Below, piece by piece: positions 57,188 to 64,000 of a DNA stretch of 64,000 bases. Origin of the DNA: Turnera subulata. Its lineage: Eukaryota; Streptophyta; Magnoliopsida; Malpighiales; Passifloraceae. The stretch is from the NCBI GenBank assembly GCA_028386065.3, contig JAKUCV010004743.1, positions 1 to 64,000 of the forward strand, read 5' to 3'. The number at the start of each line of letters is the position of its first letter. Within the stretch, counting starts at the first letter, position 1. The notes beneath the pieces were generated by a model. The model saw only the letters and a program-made list of their open reading frames with translations. It was not told where the DNA came from and did not search any database. The position numbers were made by a program, and so were the translations under genes.

Positions 57188-57484
57188 ACCTCCGTCCACT
57201 AATCCGTCATCGGAATCCACATGGTCATACCACGTTAGCCCAAAATGCCCCTCGGATGATGTGAGGCCCATCCTATTTTTTTTCTTAAAAATTTCATTTT
57301 TTCGCATAATACATGTATTATTGGATTCGTTTCCTTTCTTTTATATATTTACATTTTGAAATTATCCTAAAAATAAAGTGGGGCTGACATCATCTACGTG
57401 GCATTTTTAGCTGGCGTGGCGCAGCCTAAACGACATCATTTTGTGCCACTTAGAATTTATTAAACGAAGTGATGGAGGGAGATG
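57188..57484. mobile_element. Stowaway-like foldback MITE
   Basis: Tips ACCTCCGTCCACT (left) and the complement of CTCCCTCCATCACTTC (right) resemble the Stowaway CTCCCTCCGT terminus, with TA at both borders. An inner inverted repeat pairs CCACGTTAGCCCAAAATGCC with the complement of CCACGCCAGCTAAAAATGCC, and GATGATGTGAGGCCC with GATGATGTCAGCCCC. Diverged and non-coding. Confidence 0.55.
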
Positions 57485-60400
57485 TATATGGTAACAGTTT
57501 CAATAGGTTTAGAAAGAAAATGGTCAATTTCAATACTAAAAGATATACACGGGACAATCAAAATACAGGTATATGAAAGGAATAAACCCCAATAATACAA
57601 GTATTAGTGTGCTAGAAACCCTATATATCTATCTACATATAGATCTTGTTTCTTCTTCTTCTTTTTTTTATGTGTTGAGAGAACTAATGATTCACGAGTC
57701 AGTTTTTTCTTTTTTGTACAGGCAACGATTCACAAGTCTAGATTGTTTACTTAGTTTTTTGTACAGGCAACGATTCACAAGTCTAGATTCTTAATTAGTT
57801 GGTTTATACAAAGCAAAAATACTGGACTAGTATTTTTATTTTTTTTAATGAAAACAGGGTCTAGTGTATTGTTTAGCACCAACTAGTATGTGGCGGTTCT
57901 TTGTCTCTAAAAAATTCCCAAGCTCTCCTACTAGCTAGGGGTTCATGCACTTAATAACAAATCGTAATTTCTTTTTATGACAAATAACAAATCGTTATTA
58001 GTAGCCGAGCTGTTGCAATCTCAATTACTTAAAATCAGATTCTAGCAGTTAACTTATGTAGAAAAGGATCGTGACATGATCTACAAAATCTAGATGAGTT
58101 ATCATGACTAATTAAAAAGTAAATGCCTACATATGGCTCTAGGCCGTCAAGACAAACCTAGAAGAAATCTTTGGTGTGCTCCAATTTTCAATTTCAAATA
58201 CTTTATTGAACAGAAAATTCTTCTTTTTCCCTCATTAGATGATTGGAAAATCTACATTAGGATCAAGCGGATCCAACTTTTGGTGAATCCCTTAGTTCGA
58301 ATTGATTTTATTCAAGGGTGATACTATATAATTCTCTTTATCCAGGATTTGCGCCAACCAAAAAAAACTCTCTTTATCCAGGAGTTCCTTTTTGTTTGCA
58401 AGTCGCCTTTATCCAAAACTTGAAGACAAAGAAAACCTAAAAAAATCTGTTGTGAAATCAATGACCAACTTTTTAGTGTAGATCGTATCACTCGATCAAA
58501 TTGACTTTTCCAAGGGAAATTCCTTGATAAGACAGGCGATTAGCCCGTTGTTTTCACCAACAGTAAAAAGAGAACCCAGTGATTAAAGCGTCTTAGCAGT
58601 AATACATAGTACCCCAATGGAAATGATCTGCAACAAAAAAAAATGTTACCAGTTGATATTTCAATGTAACTATTACATCCCAAAACTAATTTTGTCCCAT
58701 GGGAAAATATGAAGCATTTCCTTTAAGAGAAATTCACATTGCTTTTGGTATTTCCTATATATTAATGTTGTGGAATATTGTAAGAAAAGGGAAGTGTATA
58801 TACTTTTCTTTTCTTTTATTTTTTTTGTTTTGTCGATGGTAGTATATAACTTTCATTGTTTGATATAAAGAAAGACATGGGATAGTGAGGCAGACCTTTT
58901 CCTATAGATTATAGAAGCTTTTGTTTGGAGCAGAATTATTCCCTTGTGCTAAAATGTTGCGACTACTATATTATAATTATCAGCATATCCATGTGAATCT
59001 CATGGATTTTGAAATAGTGAAGGAAACAAGATCCACCTTCTTTGGTCTTATGTCTTGCGCCTGAATTTAATCTTTTCCTTCTCGGGTATGTTTTGCACTA
59101 ACAAAATTTTCTCCACAGCTCGATCGGCTAGCCAATTCATACAAGGAAAAATGAGCCCTATAGCATGCTAAGTTAATTTCTTCCGTTCAAGATTGCTGCT
59201 TGAAATGATTATGTGATGACTACTTCCAACAAATTTGGGAGCACACCGAGTTTAGTAGATTTTAATTGGCATGTTAGGTGTCATGATTTGGAATTTTTTG
59301 AGAAGTCATGATTTGGAATTGAATTCACGTTAATGCTAGTCAAGGTATAGGGGCGGATGAGATCCTACACTTGGGGATTCGGATCCTGTGATTAAATCAT
59401 TAAATCAATATCTCCAATTCTATTCATTGGAAAATAGTTTTCATCCTGTTTGTACCAGGCCCGAAACACATCCTTAGATTATCGGCTCAAAGATAAGGAA
59501 AATAAAAGAAACTAAGATAGAGAAACTGAAGGGCACATATTCCTACCATGTTTTTTTTCTTTGTTTTTAGGACAGTAGTCAACTATACTAATAAGGACGA
59601 CTAAATTGAATTCCCAATTGTTAATATTGGATGGAAGAGGAAATAACTATAGAAAAGTGGAATCCAATCCTGTGTTAGGCCACAATCTTAGTATAAGACA
59701 ACTAAATCTATAGAAGAAAGCAAATAAATCGTTGAAAGGTATGATAAAGCTAGTGGGAATAAATGAAGCTATTTTTATAAATGTATAATAGAGCCAAATT
59801 TTGAACATGAAAGATCTAGGGTGGGGCTTTCCCAGTCCCCTGTAATCCTGATAGCTAGCACCTGGTTTCTTCTATAACCATCAAATGACACTATTAATAC
59901 AAAGGCGACCATCATGTTTTCTATTGTGTCCAACTTAAAATGGCGTGGGATACAAGACGCAATGTTGTTTGAAAATGGATGGTTTTTGGAGTATATTTTA
60001 ATGAAATGAAAAGAAAACAAATAAGGGAAGGGAAGCCAACTCTGGCCACCCTCAAAACTTTTTTTTTTCCTCGTCGAACTGCCACCCCAACACTGGAAGT
60101 TAGGAATTGAAATTTTGCTTGGTTCCTCCACGTGTTCTTCATTAGAATATAACATGATTGGCAGAATAGAACATAACAATTTACTTTCTTTTGTTTTTTT
60201 GTCGCAACAATTTACTTTCTTTTGGGAGACATAGTAGTAGAACATGACATTCATTGCGTAACATTGCTCTTAATTAAGAATAATTTATATTTTTGTAGAC
60301 CAAAGCTTGTACCTCATCTACATTTGTTCACATAGGCATATAGAAAATTTTTTTAATGGATGTTCACATACGCATAACGCATATAGTAATGCAGTTAAGG

Positions 60401-60605
60401 ACATTTTGCTTTCTTATAATACATGACCACGTGCTATACGGTTAGAGTTGGACCATTTCTTATTCAAACACGAAATGTGGTTCCTGATTATTCCTTGCAC
60501 GAAGTGGGCCGTAGCTGGGGCTAATTGGTCCGGCTTGGACCTTTGATTTTGTCTAGAGTCCGTTACTAATTTAAGGATTTTCCGATTGACAATTGTCTCG
60601 AACCT
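57485..60605. other. Intergenic, with one direct repeat
   Basis: No gene recognised. A 35-base direct repeat starting TTTTTTGTACAGGCAACG and ending AAGTCTAGATT occurs at about 57710-57744 and 57755-57789. ORFs on both strands, including the 159-codon one at 59775-60254, show no domain. Confidence 0.5.
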
Positions 60606-60613
60606 GCTAGTAG

Positions 60614-61654
60614 TAGGGGTGAGCAAACGGTACGGTGCGGTACTACCATACCGATTTTTGTGTCGGTAGGGAACTACCGAGGGTACCCTTACACCGACCC
60701 ACTACCGACCGGTACATACCGACGTGAGCTTGAGGCCCTACCGACAGGATACCGACCAGTTCGGTCGTCGTACCGCCAATACCGCGCCGACTATACATAT
60801 AAAAGAAAAATAAGAGATGTTAGAATATAAATTGCCAATTAATGAAAAAATCAAATTAGTGTTAATTCTCGGTGAAACTTACAAGCATGGAAACTACCGA
60901 GCCAAAACTTAGCAATAATCTTGCCGAAATTACATATTGAATTTGTTAAAATTACACCCAAATCAGTCATTAATACACATAAATGTTAGCAATAATGACC
61001 GATTCTGAATTTGCAAAACCACAATCACACACGGATCCACAAATCCTACCAACAATCTAGTCAAATTACAACCAAATCTGCCCATCAATAGAAATTCTTG
61101 CCAAAATTACAACGGATCAATTTGCCAAAATTACACTTAACCTGCCATTAATACAAAAATAAATAATTGAAATTCGAAGAAACAAAGAAAAAGAGGGGTG
61201 AAGAGAAAGAAGAACAGAGGAAGAGAGGGGAGGAGAGACAATAAAAAGCCCATCACTCACACTTGAATCCAGAGTTTGGTTCACCCATGGTGGTTTGTTC
61301 AAGGAGAGGAGGAGGCGGCGATTTTGTGAGGAGGTGGTGGTGGTATGGAAGGCGACGGTCGAGATAGAGAGAGGAGGGAGGGGCGGCTGGTCGAGAGAGG
61401 AAATGTATGGGTTGGTAAATGGTAAGTGTAATATGTTAGTATTTATATCTAGGGTAGGGACGAGGGTTCAACCGCGGTCGGCTCGGCTACCGACATACCG
61501 ACCGACACCTATACGCCCTCCTACCGACGGTCCTGCGGGGCGGTTTGAAGCCGAGCCGACCATGCTTCGAGGGACATATCTACCGACCTCTACCGAGCCG
61601 ACGCCGGTCGGTAGCGAGTCGGTAAGGTCGGCTCGGGAGATTTGCTCTGCCCTA
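60614..61654. mobile_element. hAT MITE with ACCGA-rich subterminal regions
   Basis: 1041 bp, with a perfect 8-bp duplication GCTAGTAG (60606-60613 and 61655-61662). The terminal inverted repeat is TAGGGGTGAGCAAA at the left and the complement of TAGGGCAGAGCAAA at the right. The outer 170 bases on each side are packed with TACCGA/TCGGTA motifs (well over ten on each side by eye), a likely transposase-binding platform as in hAT elements. The AT-rich middle contains a GA-rich block. No transposase. Confidence 0.92.
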
Positions 61655-61662
61655 GCTAGTAG

Positions 61663-62109
61663 GTGAACAAATGCTGCAACACATCAAAATGTTGTTGGTT
61701 TTAATTTTAGCCTCATCCGTGTAAAACTAGAATATTAAAATGAATAAGCTCTATTATATGAATATCTGTATGCTGGTATAGAAATATATTTCTGTTAAAA
61801 ATCAAAAGTATCTTTGCTCGGCTCCTGTCTTCGTGGTCGTGGATGATTTCTAGGCAAGTATACTAAAGGATTGGCGAGAACAGTCCATGATCCTTGATGG
61901 CATGAAAATGAAAAAGTTATGTTAAGTACTCAGTTGTGTTGTGAAAATTTTGACAATTAATTAAAATTAATCTACGTCTATCAAACGTTAGACTTATCAA
62001 GACTTATCATATTTGGCCGTTTAGTATGTCCGATGATATTGAAATCGAGTTTTCACTTTGATTCTGAAAGATACAATAAAAACGCAGCGTAAACACCCAT
62101 CGTAAAATT
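61663..62109. other. Intergenic, nothing recognised
   Basis: Short spacer between the hAT MITE and the Mutator-like element. No gene or repeat recognised. Confidence 0.5.
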
Positions 62110-62598
62110 ATAGGGTTTTTGGGTTTTTTGGGTCCCAATGTTTAGTGGTTTGGCCAATTTGGTACCCCAATATTTTTTTTGGCCGGGCAGGTACCCCGAC
62201 TTTGCATGGGCAGGCCAAACGTGATCCCCCGGTCAGGCACCTGCTGATGTGGAGGGCTGCCCGGATTTGAGGTCTGAAAAGTGCTCCAAAACGATGTCGT
62301 TTTAAAGGGTTGGGCGGACATGTAGGATCCATGTGTCTTTGTGGGCTCCTCATGCTACCAACCCGATTTCTTGACTAAACCGAAGAAAAAACCCAACTGG
62401 TTACCCCAAAAAATTGCCCAATAAACCACCTTGCAAATCAGTTTGGATTTTTAGTAATACCCACAATTGTAGTAGTAATAATAATAATTATAGACATATT
62501 TTTCTTCCTAAAATTCTTCTCACAATCTTTAATTATTTTCTGTAAATATATTTCATGAAAACATAAAAACAAGAAATGAAAACATTAGCAAATCTTTA

Positions 62599-63255
62599 TC
62601 AATCCGTTGAAATAAGCATATTACTAAGTTCAGACAATATATGTTTCCCCTTCAATCTTCTCTTATTTGTTTTAATCTTTCTACAAATATTTTTTAAAGA
62701 AAATAAAAATAAGAGATTACATATCTTTGTCCAAGAACAAGGAAGACCACCCAAGCCAATCCCTAAATCCCCAATTCTTGAAAAACTGGGGGTCGGACTG
62801 GGGGTTGTTGGGGCAAGGAGGAGGAGGTAGTGGCGGTGGGTCCTAGTGGAGGAGGTGACCACTGCCGGCATGGAGGCGACGGGGCAGGGGAGGGGGACCT
62901 CGAAGACGTGGGCGCCGACGCGGGCGATGTAGGCGTCGACGGACTTCTTGACGGCACTGTAGGCGTAGTGGAGCATGACGACAACATCCCTGGGGCGCAT
63001 GCGGCCCTCATGGAAGGACCAGACGGCATGCTGGATGACGACGGCGACAGCAGTGTTGTCGACAAGGGAGATGTACGGAGGGTGCATTGACGAGGGTGCG
63101 GGAGCGTAGGATGGCGGGCTTGAGTAGTGGAGCTGCCACCGACGTTGGGCGGCGATCACAGATTGTGGGCAGCAGCCAAAGCTGCCGTTGTTGATGCGGG
63201 CCACGGCGGGGTCGTGATGGGTGAATTCGGATTGGATTTCTTCTAGGGTGATCAA
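62599..63255 (-). pseudogene. Captured L-cysteine desulfhydrase fragment (PLP-dependent, class V aminotransferase fold)
   Basis: An open frame on - whose first 130 or so residues match the N-terminal part of plant L-cysteine desulfhydrase (LCD), the enzyme releasing H2S from cysteine. Recognisable blocks are ITLEEIQSEFTHHDPAVARI, NNGSFGCCPQSVIAAQRRWQ, SLVDNTAVAVVIQHAVWSFH, VVVMLHYAYSAVKKSVDAYI and HVFEVPLPCPV. Compared with the family, about 20 residues are replaced after RRWQLHY, and about 35 are missing between PLPCPVA and SMPAVV. The PLP-binding lysine region and everything C-terminal are absent, so it cannot be an active enzyme. Upstream on - is KKFKLSSKL, also resembling the family. It lies between the inverted repeats of the Mutator-like element, so it is best read as a captured copy. 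Confidence 0.85.
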
Positions 63256-63367
63256 CTTGGAGGAAAGCTTGAATTTTTTGTTGCTGGGTTTTCTCCTTTT
63301 GCTATCGGTGGTGGTGGTTGGAGACTGATTTAGGATTTTTGGGTGAGTGTTTGAAGAGGAGGGTGGA

Positions 63368-63431
63368 TGGTGGTGGTGGTGGTGGTGGTGGTGGTGGTGG
63401 TGGTGGTGGTGGTGGTGGTGGTGGTGGTGGT
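63368..63431. repeat. GGT/ACC microsatellite
   Basis: About 21 uninterrupted GGT units. It lies upstream of the captured LCD fragment in that fragment's sense. It creates spurious poly-Gly and poly-Trp frames. Confidence 0.95.
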
Positions 63432-64000
63432 CAGTTGTGGGGGAGGGGGTGGGTGGTCCTCTTTGTTCTCTGGACTATTGTTTATTGTTTTCATCTTTTT
63501 ACTTTTTTTTAGAAAAATATTTGTATGAAAAGATTAAGAAATAAGAGAAGATTAATTGGGAAAAATATATTGCATGAAATTACAGTTGTAACACCCGAAA
63601 AAAATCAATTTTAATATGCTTATTTAGATGGGCTGACAAAGATTTATTAATGTTTTACTTTATTATTTTTATGTTTTAAGGAAAAAATTTTATTAAAAAA
63701 ATAATTAAGAAATTATGAGAAGATTAAGGAAACCCGGGTTGGTAGCATTGGTTTGGTATCCATTGGTTTTGGATCGGTTAGGTAAAAAACCCGAGTTGGT
63801 AGCATGCGGAGCCCACAAGGACACGTGGATTTGACGTGTCCATCCAACTAGCTAAAACAACGTTGTTTTGGCACAAGACGACGTCATTTTGGAGCACCTT
63901 TCAGACCTCAAATCCGGGCAGCCCTCCACGTTAGCAGGTGCCTGACCGGGGGATCATGTTTGGCCTGCCCATGCAAAGTCGGGGTACCTGCCCGACCAAA

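Larger units (their letters stand above)
62110..64000. mobile_element. Mutator-like element with long TIRs (Pack-MULE candidate), right end outside window
   Basis: The region 62165-62370 is repeated in inverted orientation at about 63790-64000 with long near-identical runs. Examples are GGTACCCCGACTTTGCATGG, CCCCCGGTCAGGCACCTGCT and GGCTGCCCGGATTTGAGGTC. Such long TIRs, a non-transposase interior and a host gene fragment inside are typical of Pack-MULEs. The outermost right TIR and the target duplication are beyond the window, so the left border is approximate. Confidence 0.75.

Noticed and set aside
59775..60254. A 159-codon minus-strand ORF.
   Set aside because: No recognisable motif, ordinary AT-rich sequence, and no supporting splice or promoter signals.
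63318..63544. ORFs with long poly-Gly or poly-Trp runs.
   Set aside because: They are frame readings of the GGT microsatellite.

Overview
The window is nuclear DNA of a flowering plant, most likely a woody eudicot. The evidence is spliced genes with GT-AG introns, plant-only gene families (a plastid omega-3 desaturase, a trihelix factor, a TON1-recruiting-motif-like protein), L1-type LINEs with an RNase H tail, Ty1/copia and Ty3/gypsy chromovirus elements, and hAT, Mutator-like and Stowaway-like DNA elements. The species cannot be named from the sequence.

Only three host genes are convincing. A chloroplast omega-3 fatty acid desaturase (FAD7/FAD8 type, 8 exons, 461 codons) lies at 9753-12029 on +. 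A two-exon TRM/LONGIFOLIA-like protein (420 codons) lies at 32509-33903 on +. A two-exon GT-3 type trihelix transcription factor (272 codons) lies at 54372-55366 on -. They are unrelated and separated by 20 kb or more of repeats, so there is no operon-like logic.

The rest is mostly transposons. From the left: the 3' part of a gypsy LTR (1-1441), a hAT end (to 1861), a decayed LINE (1984-3285), a foldback element (5287-6014) and a 5'-truncated LINE with a 647-codon ORF (6845-8847). Next comes a nested pair. A decayed copia element on - (13783-30769, duplication AGCAT) is interrupted by a chromodomain gypsy element on + (19598-30224, duplication AAAGT). Beyond it are a young copia element on - (36211-40923, duplication GTGGA), a solo gypsy LTR (41069-43040, duplication TATAC), an internally deleted hAT (43656-45852), a hAT MITE with a tRNA-like core (48991-49313), another LINE end (49557-50120), a Stowaway-like foldback (57188-57484) and a hAT MITE rich in ACCGA motifs (60614-61654). 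At the right edge is a Mutator-like element carrying a captured L-cysteine desulfhydrase fragment (62110 to beyond 64000).

The most unusual signal is a set of short hairpin arrays in which the loop is constant and the stem changes on both sides together. One kind sits in the gypsy LTRs (loop GTYK closed by A-T pairs, 605-905, 21772-21900 and 29453-29580). Another is in the decayed copia element (TTC-type loop, 16941-17212 and 18431-19027). In the copia element an 11-bp stem also encloses the polypurine tract and LTR edge, and a second copy has compensating changes. I know of no standard annotation for these arrays. All alignments here were done by eye.
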